The notes beneath the pieces are model-generated. The model was not told where the DNA came from. It made no database searches and saw nothing but the letters and a program-made list of their open reading frames with translations. Of a stretch of DNA of 64,000 nucleotides, positions 42,094 to 50,078 are shown piece after piece. The stretch is from Ardenticatenaceae bacterium (GTDB taxonomy: Bacteria; Chloroflexota; Anaerolineae; Promineifilales; Promineifilaceae), in contig JACKBN010000007.1 in assembly GCA_020634565.1 (NCBI GenBank), positions 62,001-126,000 on the forward strand, in the 5' to 3' direction. The position numbers and the translations under genes were made by a program. Each line of letters opens with the position of its first letter. Position 1 is the first letter of the stretch.

Positions 42094-42749
42094 TCGGAAA
42101 TGAGGATGAAATCGGCGGCGACCCAGCCGATGATGCCAGTGTCAGTTCGGACCTGCTGCCAGATTAGATCATCGGCCGTTTCCTGGCCATCAAGCAAGGT
42201 GAGAACGGTGCCATCGAGCAGCCACTCCAGCTGTTCCCCGTTGGTGCTGGGGGCAGAGCGCAGCCAAACACCAACCCCACTGCTCACAATTGCTGTATTT
42301 GCCGCCGGTTCTGGCGTATTTGTGGGCGCCGACGTAGGTTGGTCAGTGGCGGGTGTGGTTGGCGAGGCAAGTGGCTCTACAACTTCCACCTCCTCCACAG
42401 AGGGCGTGACGGGAGCTGGGGTAGGCAAGTCGGTGGGTGATGTTGTGGCAGAGGGCTCTGCGGGGATTTCCGTGGCATCCAGCACAGATGGTTCTGTTGG
42501 GGAAATGAGCGGCTCTACAGAGCGGGGCGTCAGGCCAAATGCCCCCAGGAAGATAAGCGCTACCACAATCGAGGCCAGCGCCCGAATAAGGTCAATCTGC
42601 ACCGAACGACGCGCTTCCAACCGACCCACGTTGTAAGCAGATTCCGTGGACTGCCCACGACGCATCACGGCGCGTCCCCCGAAATAAAGCGCTGCCAAAA
42701 TTGCTACACCAGCAATGCCAGCAAAGACAATGTTTAATACGGCCGTCAC
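42090..42749 (-). CDS. Membrane protein with C-terminal bacterial SH3 domain
   Basis: A 219-residue protein: two membrane helices (residues about 5-25 and 55-75), a Pro/Thr/Ser-rich linker of about 80 residues, and an SH3-like domain (GVGVWLRSAPSTNGEQL, LLDGTVLTLLDGQE, IIGWVAADFILI). Such domains often bind peptidoglycan or peptides outside the cell. The start is GTG at 42749, decided by GGAGG 4 nt upstream; its first codons overlap an ACGGCCGT palindrome. Confidence 0.72.
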   Translation of the reverse strand: MTAVLNIVFAGIAGVAILAALYFGGRAVMRRGQSTESAYNVGRLEARRSVQIDLIRALASIVVALIFLGAFGLTPRSVEPLISPTEPSVLDATEIPAEPSATTSPTDLPTPAPVTPSVEEVEVVEPLASPTTPATDQPTSAPTNTPEPAANTAIVSSGVGVWLRSAPSTNGEQLEWLLDGTVLTLLDGQETADDLIWQQVRTDTGIIGWVAADFILISE

Positions 42750-42833
42750 ACTGCCTCCTTCCTATACATCAAAAACTCACCTAGTAAAGCCGCGACTACT
42801 TTAACCAACACGGTACCGTTTGGCAAGCTGTGC

Positions 42834-44276
42834 TTACTCTTTGAGCTGCATTTTAACTTCTTGCCAAAGTGCTTCAAGGTCATCCAGCGTCATATCTGAC
42901 AGGGTCAAATTGCGGGCTGCAGCTAACTTTTCCACACCACGAAAGCGGCGGCTGAACTTCAAATTAGCCTCACGCAGCGCCGATTCGGCATCAAGGTCCA
43001 GCCAATTAGCTAGATTCACCACCACAAACAGCAAATCACCCAGTTCTTCCGCCCGATGCTCTGGCGTTGTAGCTTCACGCAATTCGACAATCTCTTCCTG
43101 TACTTTTTCATAGACGCCATTAATCTCAGGCCAGTCGAAGCCCACTTTGCGCACCCGTCCTTGCAGCTTTTGCGACCGAGCCAGCGCCGGCAGCGCCTCT
43201 GGAATATTGTCCACGAGCGAATCAGATCGATCTGCCTTCTCTTTAGCCTTGAGCATCTCCCAATTTTCGATGACCTCGGCGCTATTGCTCACCTGCCAAT
43301 CCCCCCACACATGCGGATGGCGATATTTCAGCTTGGCATCAATCCCAGCAATCACGTCCGTCAGGCGGAATTCCTCATCCTCGCTGGCAATCTGCGTCTG
43401 CATCACCAGATGGTACAGCACGTCGCCCAACTCCTCGCGCAGTTCGTCTACGTCGTTGGCGTCAATGGCACCCAACACCTCGCTGGCTTCCTCTAAAAAG
43501 CCACTGCGCAAGCTCTGCGGCGTCTGCTCCTGATCCCAGGGGCAGCCATCCGGGCTGCGCAAAATGGCCACCGTCTCGGCGAGTGCATTCAGCGAAGACG
43601 GCTGGGGCAGCGGGGCCACAAACAGGCTGGTGAGATGGCTCACGGCATCACTGCGGTCGATGGCGTACAGGGGCACCTGTTCAATGGCCTCATCATCGTC
43701 CCCGGCCTGGTGGATGAGGGTGACGGGATGTTCATCGGGGTAAACGGCCGTTAATACCAACTTCAACTCACTCGCCAACATCCGGCTGTACACCTGCCCC
43801 AGCAACAGCGGAAAATCTGGGTTTACGGGCGGGTACAAATATTGGCTCAGCTCAATCGCGTCGAAGATTTGCACGCCGTCCATACCGTCTTGGGATACGG
43901 CCGTTAAACAAGGCTCCACAAAGCTCAGCCCAGCCACGACATTCACTGCAACGCCAGCCACTTTGGCTTCCGCCACCAACCGCGTCACGGTCGATTCCCC
44001 CACAAACGGATGCCCTGGCACCGCGTAAATCACGTCATTTTGTTGAGCCAATTGCAACAGCTCTGCCACAATGGTTTTATACACTGTCTCAAAACTGTCA
44101 GCGCTATCGTAGATGTGGTCAAAGCTGTGACACGTCACGCTCTCTGGCAAATCCGCCACGGCAGGATGGCGCGCCGTACGCAGATACACGTCCTGTGCCT
44201 GGCTTAAAATGTCCCAGGCGATTCTGGTGAGGAAACGGCCGTTTCCCGGCCCCAATCCAACAACTGTAATTCCCAT
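42834..44276 (-). CDS. mazG: MazG nucleotide pyrophosphohydrolase fused to tetrapyrrole-methylase-like domain
   Basis: A 480-residue YabN-type fusion. Residues 1-210 resemble SAM-dependent tetrapyrrole methylases (MGITVVGLGPGN, VIYAVPGHPFVGESTV). Residues about 225-480 are two MazG repeats: LRSPDGCPWDQEQTPQSL, EEASEVLGAIDANDVDELRE, ELGDVLYHLVMQ, and later EELGDLLFVVVNLANWL. MazG hydrolyses NTPs to NMPs and PPi, removing damaged nucleotides. It follows the ribosomal operon but is separated by a strong terminator. Confidence 0.9.
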   Translation of the reverse strand: MGITVVGLGPGNGRFLTRIAWDILSQAQDVYLRTARHPAVADLPESVTCHSFDHIYDSADSFETVYKTIVAELLQLAQQNDVIYAVPGHPFVGESTVTRLVAEAKVAGVAVNVVAGLSFVEPCLTAVSQDGMDGVQIFDAIELSQYLYPPVNPDFPLLLGQVYSRMLASELKLVLTAVYPDEHPVTLIHQAGDDDEAIEQVPLYAIDRSDAVSHLTSLFVAPLPQPSSLNALAETVAILRSPDGCPWDQEQTPQSLRSGFLEEASEVLGAIDANDVDELREELGDVLYHLVMQTQIASEDEEFRLTDVIAGIDAKLKYRHPHVWGDWQVSNSAEVIENWEMLKAKEKADRSDSLVDNIPEALPALARSQKLQGRVRKVGFDWPEINGVYEKVQEEIVELREATTPEHRAEELGDLLFVVVNLANWLDLDAESALREANLKFSRRFRGVEKLAAARNLTLSDMTLDDLEALWQEVKMQLKE

Positions 44277-44306
44277 CGCTTTATCCCCTTGATGGCTGTG
44301 TAAAGC

Positions 44307-44336
44307 AAAAAGACGAGAGACATCTCTCGCCTTTTT
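44307..44336 (-). terminator. Terminator ending the ribosomal-protein transcript
   Basis: CGAGAGA (44314-44320) and TCTCTCG (44323-44329) pair with a 2-nt centre, flanked by an A-run on the left and a T-run on the right. On the minus strand the stem is followed by CTTTTTGC, after rpsI and before mazG. The symmetry means it can work in both directions. Confidence 0.75.
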
Positions 44337-44371
44337 AATCGATCAAATTTTAGACTAAACGACCAAACAAA

Positions 44372-44782
44372 TTAACGCTTGGTGTAAGTCGGAGCCTTAC
44401 GGGCACGTTTCAAACCTGGCTTTTTGCGTTCCTTAATGCGTGCGTCACGGGTTAGATGCCCCCCAGCACGCAGCGGACCGCGCAGGTTTTCATCATACTC
44501 CACCAAGGCGCGAGCCAGACCCAAACGCACAGCGCCCGTTTGCCCGGTAATACCGCCACCATTGATGTGTACGCTCACGTCCACCTTGCCCATCAAATCA
44601 GCATCATCCAACGGGCCAGTCAAAGCCAGATAATCGCCAAAACGTGGGAAATATTCCTTCACGTCTTTGCCATTTACCACAAAGTTGCCTGTCGCTTCTT
44701 CATCCAAAATGATGCGTACGCGCGCAGAAGCACGCTTGCGGCGGCCAATTCCTTCGTAATACCGTCTTGATTCTTCTGCCAT
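44372..44782 (-). CDS. rpsI: 30S ribosomal protein S9
   Basis: 136 residues. YYEGIGRRKRASARVRI near the start, ITGQTGAVRLGLARAL, and the basic C-terminal tail ending APTYTKR that reaches the P-site tRNA are diagnostic. ATG at 44782 has GGAGA 9 nt upstream; a TTG three codons earlier is too close to that site. It is the last gene of the ribosomal unit, 13 nt after rplM. Confidence 0.95.
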   Translation of the reverse strand: MAEESRRYYEGIGRRKRASARVRIILDEEATGNFVVNGKDVKEYFPRFGDYLALTGPLDDADLMGKVDVSVHINGGGITGQTGAVRLGLARALVEYDENLRGPLRAGGHLTRDARIKERKKPGLKRARKAPTYTKR

Positions 44783-44795
44783 CTCAATCAATCTC

Positions 44796-45224
44796 CTACA
44801 GTTCCATTGGAACAGGCTGCTGTGCCTGATGCGGATGCTCTTCGCCCGCGTATACTTTCAGCTTCTTGATCATTTTGCGACCCAATTTATTCTTGGGCAG
44901 CATCCCCTTAACGGCCAACTCAATGGGACGTGTTGGGTAATTTTCTAACTGCTCACGCAGCGTAACTTCTGTAAGACCACCGGGATAATTAGAGTGACGA
45001 TAGTACACTTTCTGATCCATCCGACGACCCGTTACATGAATTTTATCTGCATTGATTACAACCACATAATCGCCGCAATCAACCGAGGGGGAAAATCCTG
45101 GCTTATGCTTACCGCGCAATATGGTGGCAATACGTGATGCCAATCGGCCTAATGTTTGGCCTTGTGCATCCACAATAAACCATTGGCGTTGAACTTCAGC
45201 CGGTTTTGTGATGAACGTTTTCAT
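44796..45224 (-). CDS. rplM: 50S ribosomal protein L13
   Basis: 142 residues. WFIVDAQGQTLGRLAS, GDYVVVINADKIHVTG and GMLPKNKLGRKMIKKLKVYA are L13 signatures. Start at ATG 45224 with AGGAG 8 nt upstream; an in-frame start 12 codons earlier has no support. It is paired with rpsI, as in many bacteria; L13 binds 23S rRNA early in assembly. Confidence 0.95.
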   Translation of the reverse strand: MKTFITKPAEVQRQWFIVDAQGQTLGRLASRIATILRGKHKPGFSPSVDCGDYVVVINADKIHVTGRRMDQKVYYRHSNYPGGLTEVTLREQLENYPTRPIELAVKGMLPKNKLGRKMIKKLKVYAGEEHPHQAQQPVPMEL

Positions 45225-45281
45225 GCCGCTTTCTCCTAAACGTAAACCATCTGGCCTCAACGTTTTCCAGAAACCTGTGTT

Positions 45282-46037
45282 TTACGCAGACCAGTTCAGG
45301 GTTTTATATGTTACTGAAACAAGACAAAGACCTTGTGGAGGGGCCACCGTACCGCACTCATGACGGTTTTGGGCTTTAAAAGCCTCCACAAATTCTTCTG
45401 TAGACCAGGTGCCTTCACCAACCAGTTTCAAGCTACCCACGATGCTGCGCACCATTCGGTACAAAAATGCATTTGCTTCAATCCGAAAGGTTAAATCACA
45501 GTCAGAACGTGTCCATTCTGCCATAAACAGTTCGCGCACAAAGTTGCTACCCTGTGGCGGCTGCCCAAAGGTGGCAAAGTTATGCACACCCAGCAGATAT
45601 TTGGCTGCCTGATTCATCTTGGCTTCATCCAGCTTTCTGTTTACATGCCAGCTAAACTGCCGCTTTAACGGATGTCGTATCGAGCCATCGTAAACAGTGT
45701 ACTCGTACGCCCTTCGCTGTGCATCAAATCGAGGATGAAATGATGATGACACCTGCTTCAATTGTAAAATTGCGATATCTTCTGGCAAATTGGCATTCAG
45801 CGCTCGATGTAAATCTTCGCTGCTGTGCCGCCATGCCAGTGAAAATGAGATAACTTGACCAACTGCATGCACACCACTATCTGTTCGTCCTGAGCCAAGC
45901 AACGTAACGGGTTGGGGGGCTAGCCGGCTCAGACTCTCTTCGATGGTACTTTGTACAGTTGGTTGACTTTCAACCTGCCGCTGAAAACCATGATACTCTG
46001 TGCCATCGTAGGCTATCAGAGCAGCATAAGTGGGCAA
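45282..46037 (-). CDS. truA: tRNA pseudouridine(38-40) synthase TruA
   Basis: 251 residues. The catalytic Asp is in GSGRTDSGVHAVGQV; IAYDGTEYHGFQRQ opens the protein and FLYRMVRSIVGSLKLVGEG is the C-terminal signature. It isomerises uridines 38-40 in the tRNA anticodon arm. It starts 3 nt after rplQ, inside the ribosomal operon, an order common in Gram-positives and Chloroflexota. Confidence 0.94.
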   Translation of the reverse strand: MPTYAALIAYDGTEYHGFQRQVESQPTVQSTIEESLSRLAPQPVTLLGSGRTDSGVHAVGQVISFSLAWRHSSEDLHRALNANLPEDIAILQLKQVSSSFHPRFDAQRRAYEYTVYDGSIRHPLKRQFSWHVNRKLDEAKMNQAAKYLLGVHNFATFGQPPQGSNFVRELFMAEWTRSDCDLTFRIEANAFLYRMVRSIVGSLKLVGEGTWSTEEFVEAFKAQNRHECGTVAPPQGLCLVSVTYKTLNWSA

Positions 46038-46040
46038 GCA

Positions 46041-46466
46041 TTACTCCCCGTCTACCAACATGAGCATTGCCATGTCGGCGTTATCACCAGAGCGTTTGCC
46101 AATTTTTACCAGGCGGGTGTAACCACCGGGACGATCAGCAAAACGGGGAGCAATATCATCAAACAGTTTCTTAATGGCGTCTACCTCAGCAGTGCCATCT
46201 TCATTTGTTACAACCCGGGAGCGGGCAATTCTCGCTGCAATCAGCCGACGGGCATGGATTGCTCTGGCGGGGTCTTGCTCGCCATTAGCCAGGCCACGTT
46301 TGGCCATGGTAATGATTTTTTCCGCTGTGGGGCGTAGCATTCTTGCTTTTGCTTCTGTGGTCAATATTTGTTCATGGATGAGCAGTTCTGCAATCATGTT
46401 TTTGCGCAATGCTTTACGATGTGCAGTGTCTCGACCCAATCTACGACCGCTTACTCTGTGTCGCAT
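46041..46466 (-). CDS. rplQ: 50S ribosomal protein L17
   Basis: 141 residues. MRHRVSGRRLGRDTAHRKAL is the family opening; ILTTEAKARMLRPTAEKII follows, and GDNADMAMLMLV lies near the end. It is slightly longer than the usual ~120 residues through a mid-protein loop. It sits after rpoA as in most bacteria. Confidence 0.95.
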   Translation of the reverse strand: MRHRVSGRRLGRDTAHRKALRKNMIAELLIHEQILTTEAKARMLRPTAEKIITMAKRGLANGEQDPARAIHARRLIAARIARSRVVTNEDGTAEVDAIKKLFDDIAPRFADRPGGYTRLVKIGKRSGDNADMAMLMLVDGE

Positions 46467-46501
46467 GATGTTTACCTCGTCTTATGGGGGAACGGCCGTT
46501 G

Positions 46502-47470
46502 CTAGGCAGCGGTCGTTTCACCTTCCTCGTCTTTCAAAAAACCTTTAGCGCGCAGTTGATCTTTCAACTCATCCAGCGATTTCTCGCCAAAGTTGCGGAT
46601 GGCCAGCATGGTTTCTTCGCCACGCTCCAGCATATCCAACATTTCACCAACTTTGGTGATGCCCGTGCGCTTCAATGAATTAAAGACGCGCACGCTCAGA
46701 TCAAGCTGCTCAATCGGTGTATCGTAAATTTCGTTCGGGATGGCGCCTTCTTCCTCTTCTTCCTCTTCAACAGGCAAGAAGGTTTCTTCGCTCACACCAG
46801 CGATTGGCCGCAAATATTGCATCATAATTTGGGCCGACTGGGCCAGCGATTCTTCGGGCTTGATGGTGCCATCTGTCCAAATCTGCATGACCACGCGATC
46901 ATAATCAGCTGCTTGTCCCACGCGGGTTTTCTCAACTTCGTAGCCAACACGCCGAATGGGGCTGAAAATGGCATCCACGGGCAGTTCGCCAATGGGCAGG
47001 CGTCCCCGCTCTTCTGCTGGGGAATAGCCACGACCAGTTTCGGCCGTCATCTCAATTTCCAAGAAGGCATCATCGGAATCGACCGTAAACAGGTACAGGT
47101 CAGGATTGATGATTTCCACCTCAGGGGGCGTTTGAATATCGGCAGCGGTAACGGTACCCGCGCCATGTACTTCCAGACGCAGCCGGGCCGTATCGGTACC
47201 ATGAAGTTTCAAGCGCAGCTGCTTAATGTGCAGAATCAACTGCATCATGTCTTCGCGAACGTGCTCAATGGCCGAAAACTCATGCGGCACATCGGTTACA
47301 CGAATGGATGTAATGGCAGCCCCCGGCAATGATGCAAGCAAGACGCGGCGCAGAGCATTGCCCAAGGTCGTACCATACCCTCTTTCCAAGGGGCCAAGGA
47401 TAAAACGGCCGTATTCACGCGACATCGCGGTGCTTTCGATTTTGGGCAGTATAAGATTACTAATAGCCAA
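46502..47470 (-). CDS. rpoA: RNA polymerase alpha subunit
   Basis: 322 residues. The assembly domain carries GRFILGPLERGYGTTLGNAL and RRVLLASLPGAAITSIRV; an acidic linker (EEEEEEEGAIPNE) leads to the C-terminal domain, DLSVRVFNSLKRTGITKVGE and AIRNFGEKSLDELK, which contacts promoter UP elements and activators. No ATG fits: the start is TTG at 47470, decided by GGGAGG 8 nt upstream. An ATG 15 codons in would remove the conserved LPKIE segment. Confidence 0.95.
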   Translation of the reverse strand: MAISNLILPKIESTAMSREYGRFILGPLERGYGTTLGNALRRVLLASLPGAAITSIRVTDVPHEFSAIEHVREDMMQLILHIKQLRLKLHGTDTARLRLEVHGAGTVTAADIQTPPEVEIINPDLYLFTVDSDDAFLEIEMTAETGRGYSPAEERGRLPIGELPVDAIFSPIRRVGYEVEKTRVGQAADYDRVVMQIWTDGTIKPEESLAQSAQIMMQYLRPIAGVSEETFLPVEEEEEEEGAIPNEIYDTPIEQLDLSVRVFNSLKRTGITKVGEMLDMLERGEETMLAIRNFGEKSLDELKDQLRAKGFLKDEEGETTAA

Positions 47471-47509
47471 CGTACATACCTCCCTATGCTAGGCTCAGGA
47501 CGGTTAAAA

Positions 47510-48151
47510 TTACCGCCGGGAGTAATATTCAACAACAAGCTGCTCATTGATGGAAACATCAATATCATCACGAGCAGGTAAATTCAAAACATTTGCGGAC
47601 ACGTTTCGGATATCCAGGGACAGCCAACGCGGTACCTGACGATCATCCAGATCCTCACGCAAAACTTTGAAGTAACTATTTTTTATGCTTTCAGGACGAA
47701 TCCCAACGGCATCACCTGGGGAAACCAAGGCAGACGGCACACTTGTTTTACGGCCGTTCAACGTAATGTGGCCATGTTGCACCAACTGCCGCGCTTGCGA
47801 CCGCGAATCCGCCCAACCCAACCGGTAAACAACGTTATCCAGGCGAGTCTCCAGCAGAACCAGCAAGTTGGTACCAGTAAGACCAACACGCTGCGTTGCC
47901 CGCCGGAAATAGCGGCTAAACTGACGCTCCATCACGCCATAAATACGACGTGCCTTTTGCTTTTCACGCAGCTGCAACAGATAGTCTGAAGCGCGCCCAC
48001 GACGGAACTGATTGTCGCGACCATGTTCCCCTGGGGGGTAGGAACGACGCTCAAAAGAGCATTTTGGGGTTAAACAACGAGACCCCTTCAAAAACAGCTT
48101 TTCACCTTCACGGCGACAAAGCTTACATACTGGACCAGTATACCTTGCCAA
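47510..48151 (-). CDS. rpsD: 30S ribosomal protein S4 (zinc-binding type)
   Basis: 213 residues. The N-terminus keeps the zinc pattern CKLCRREG and CLTPKC, the C+ form. The S4 RNA-binding domain holds RLDNVVYRLGWADSRSQARQ and LVQHGHITLNGRKTSVPS. The start is TTG at 48151 (translated MARYTGPV) with GGAGG 5 nt upstream. S4 starts 16S assembly and often represses its own mRNA; a structured 165-nt leader precedes it. Confidence 0.95.
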   Translation of the reverse strand: MARYTGPVCKLCRREGEKLFLKGSRCLTPKCSFERRSYPPGEHGRDNQFRRGRASDYLLQLREKQKARRIYGVMERQFSRYFRRATQRVGLTGTNLLVLLETRLDNVVYRLGWADSRSQARQLVQHGHITLNGRKTSVPSALVSPGDAVGIRPESIKNSYFKVLREDLDDRQVPRWLSLDIRNVSANVLNLPARDDIDVSINEQLVVEYYSRR

Positions 48152-48177
48152 CTTAACCTCCGTATTGAAGCTAAAAT

Positions 48178-48217
48178 GAGAGGTTTACAGGTGTGGCAAC
48201 ACCCCTTCATCCCTCTC
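48178..48217 (-). promoter_or_regulatory. Structured leader upstream of rpsD
   Basis: Outer arms GAGAGG (48178-48183) and CCTCTC (48212-48217) enclose an inner stem GGTGT/ACACC (48190-48194/48199-48203) with loop GGCA. It lies just before the rpsD ribosome-binding site, where autoregulation by S4 is known in other bacteria. Function is inferred from position only. Confidence 0.4.
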
Positions 48218-48237
48218 AAAAACAATAAACTGTAAAT

Positions 48238-48252
48238 GTCAATTACATTGAC
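48238..48252. promoter_or_regulatory. Palindrome GTCAATTACATTGAC upstream of rpsD
   Basis: GTCAAT and ATTGAC arms are perfect around a TAC centre. On the minus strand it overlaps a TTGACA hexamer, but no good -10 follows at normal spacing. It could be an operator or the core of a secondary promoter in the 165-nt rpsK-rpsD gap. Confidence 0.35.
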
Positions 48253-48316
48253 TGGGAAACTCACCGTGCATACAACCTCAACCAATCATATACACGGTGT
48301 TTATTAACAAAATAAA

Positions 48317-48709
48317 TTAGACGCGGCGCTTTTTCTTAGGGCGGCATCCGTTATGAGGTACAGGCGTAATATCACGAATACTTTTTACCCGAATACCAGA
48401 AGCCTGCAATGAACGAATGGCCTGTTCACGACCCGGGCCGGGGCCCTTAACGATAACGTCCAACTCTTGCATACCGCTTTCCTGGGCAACACGCGCAGCA
48501 TTTTGCGCAGCCAACCGAGCGGCATAAGGGGTGCTCTTACGAGAACCTTTAAAACCAGCATTACCCGCACTGGACCAGGCAATCGTATTGCCGCCCATAT
48601 CGGTGATGGTGACGATGGTGTTGTTAAAGGTGGCAAAAATATGCGCTTGCCCCTGAGGCACCATGCGTTTTACTTTTTTACGTGTCTGAGTCTGTCTTCT
48701 ACGTCCCAT
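48317..48709 (-). CDS. rpsK: 30S ribosomal protein S11
   Basis: 130 residues. AHIFATFNNTIVTITDMGGN, SSAGNAGFKGSRKSTPYAA and the ending PHNGCRPKKKRRV are diagnostic. It forms part of the platform near the E site. AGGAGA precedes the ATG. Spacing to rpsM is 78 nt, and that gap contains an ACGGCCGT copy. Confidence 0.95.
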   Translation of the reverse strand: MGRRRQTQTRKKVKRMVPQGQAHIFATFNNTIVTITDMGGNTIAWSSAGNAGFKGSRKSTPYAARLAAQNAARVAQESGMQELDVIVKGPGPGREQAIRSLQASGIRVKSIRDITPVPHNGCRPKKKRRV

Positions 48710-48787
48710 TCCGTCTCCTAAAACCTAAACAAGTAAGCTGGAACGATTGACGGCCGTTCCAGCCCACCGCATATCAAATCGAAAAGA

Positions 48788-49168
48788 TTATTTACCCTTA
48801 CGACGACCACGTCCAGCCACAGTCTTCTTGGGGCCTTTGCGTGAACGCGCATTGGTCTTGGTACGTTGTCCGTGTACGGGCAAATGACGGCGGTGACGCA
48901 ATCCACGATAGCAGCCGATTTCCGTCAGGCGCTTAATGTTCATTGCTACTTCACGACGCAAATCACCCTCAACAACATAATCATTGTCGATGATCTGACG
49001 CAGCTGCGTCACTTCACTTTCTGACAAGTCCTGAACGCGCGTATTGGGATCAATACCCGCTTTTTCCAGGATACTCTGGCTGGCAGTTTTACCAATGCCA
49101 TAAATATAAGTCAGACTAATTTCTACCCGCTTATTACGGGGGATATCAACACCAGCAATACGTGCCAT
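48788..49168 (-). CDS. rpsM: 30S ribosomal protein S13
   Basis: 126 residues. MARIAGVDIPRNKRVEISLT, YIYGIGKTASQSIL, and the basic tail RGLRHRRHLPVHGQRTKTNA are the family hallmarks. S13 contacts 23S rRNA helix 38 (bridge B1). GGAGG precedes the ATG. Confidence 0.95.
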   Translation of the reverse strand: MARIAGVDIPRNKRVEISLTYIYGIGKTASQSILEKAGIDPNTRVQDLSESEVTQLRQIIDNDYVVEGDLRREVAMNIKRLTEIGCYRGLRHRRHLPVHGQRTKTNARSRKGPKKTVAGRGRRKGK

Positions 49169-49234
49169 AATTCCTCCAGAAATTCCTTACGAGATAATCT
49201 TGTGCCAATCTAGTGCAACTGGCACAACGTACAT

Positions 49235-49348
49235 TTAGCCCTGGCGCTGCTTGTGATTCGGGTCTACACAAATCACGCGCACAACACCCTTACGCTTAAT
49301 AATTTTACATTTTGGGCAACGACGTTTAACAGACGCTGATACTTTCAT
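49235..49348 (-). CDS. rpmJ: 50S ribosomal protein L36 (zinc-binding type)
   Basis: 37 residues, too short for routine calling. MKVSASVKRRCPKCKIIKRK then VVRVICVDPNHKQRQG: the three Cys and one His form the C+ zinc site. GGAG lies close upstream of the ATG. It precedes rpsM as in most bacteria, but infA, its normal upstream neighbour, is absent. Confidence 0.92.
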   Translation of the reverse strand: MKVSASVKRRCPKCKIIKRKGVVRVICVDPNHKQRQG

Positions 49349-49361
49349 CTTTAGCTCCTCA

Positions 49362-49387
49362 AACAGTCTCACTTCTATCAGACTGTT
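49362..49387 (-). other. Hairpin in the adk-rpmJ gap
   Basis: AACAGTCT (49362-49369) and AGACTGTT (49380-49387) form an 8-bp stem just upstream of the rpmJ ribosome-binding site. It could modulate rpmJ translation or mark a transcript start. The 154-nt gap holds no other gene. Confidence 0.35.
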
Positions 49388-49502
49388 CAAAACATCTTAT
49401 AATTTCTGGTAAAAAATTTTGAGAAAATAGTTGTCTCGGCTTATACCCAAAGCAATCTACTATTTTGCCACCAAAACGTTATTCTGTCCAGAAATTGCTT
49501 AT

Positions 49503-50078
49503 TTACATCACATCTTTCACAACTGCGGTCAAATCGGCCGTTACATCATCGATGGATTGTTCGCCCACAATTTTGACCAACAGCCCTTTCTCATCATAGT
49601 AATTCAACAACGGGGCCGTTTCTGAATGGTAAACTTCCATTCGTACCCGAATTGTTTCCTCGTTGTCGTCAGCCCGACCTTCAATCTCAGCGCGCTTGGC
49701 CAAACGCTGCACCAAGACATCTTGAGCTACATCAATGAAAGGCACCACGGCAATTTTGGCAGAAAACTCTTCCAAAAGTGTATCTAAAGCCTTCGCTTGA
49801 GCGATGGTCCGAGGGAAGCCATCGAGGATGGCTCCCTTTTCACAATCTGACTGCGACAGTCGATCACGCACCATGGCCACAGTTACTTCATCAGGCACCA
49901 GCTCGCCTTTATCCATGTAGGTACGAGCCAGCTTGCCCAATTCCGTTTCGTTTTTCAAGTTGGCCCGGAACAAGTCACCCGTAGCAACTTGTGGCAAGCC
50001 TAGCGAAGATTCTAATATCTTGGCCTGAGTACCTTTGCCGGCACCGGGCGCCCCCATCAAAACCACAAACGTTTTCAT
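49503..50078 (-). CDS. adk: Adenylate kinase (short form)
   Basis: 191 residues. P-loop GAPGAGKGTQ, GDLFRANLKNETELG, DGFPRTIAQAKAL and the LAKRAEIEGRADDNEETIRV lid show adenylate kinase. The lid is short and has no zinc Cys, as in the ~190-residue form rather than the ~215-residue long form common in bacteria. Its ATG overlaps the secY stop by one base, so the two are translationally coupled. Confidence 0.94.
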   Translation of the reverse strand: MKTFVVLMGAPGAGKGTQAKILESSLGLPQVATGDLFRANLKNETELGKLARTYMDKGELVPDEVTVAMVRDRLSQSDCEKGAILDGFPRTIAQAKALDTLLEEFSAKIAVVPFIDVAQDVLVQRLAKRAEIEGRADDNEETIRVRMEVYHSETAPLLNYYDEKGLLVKIVGEQSIDDVTADLTAVVKDVM

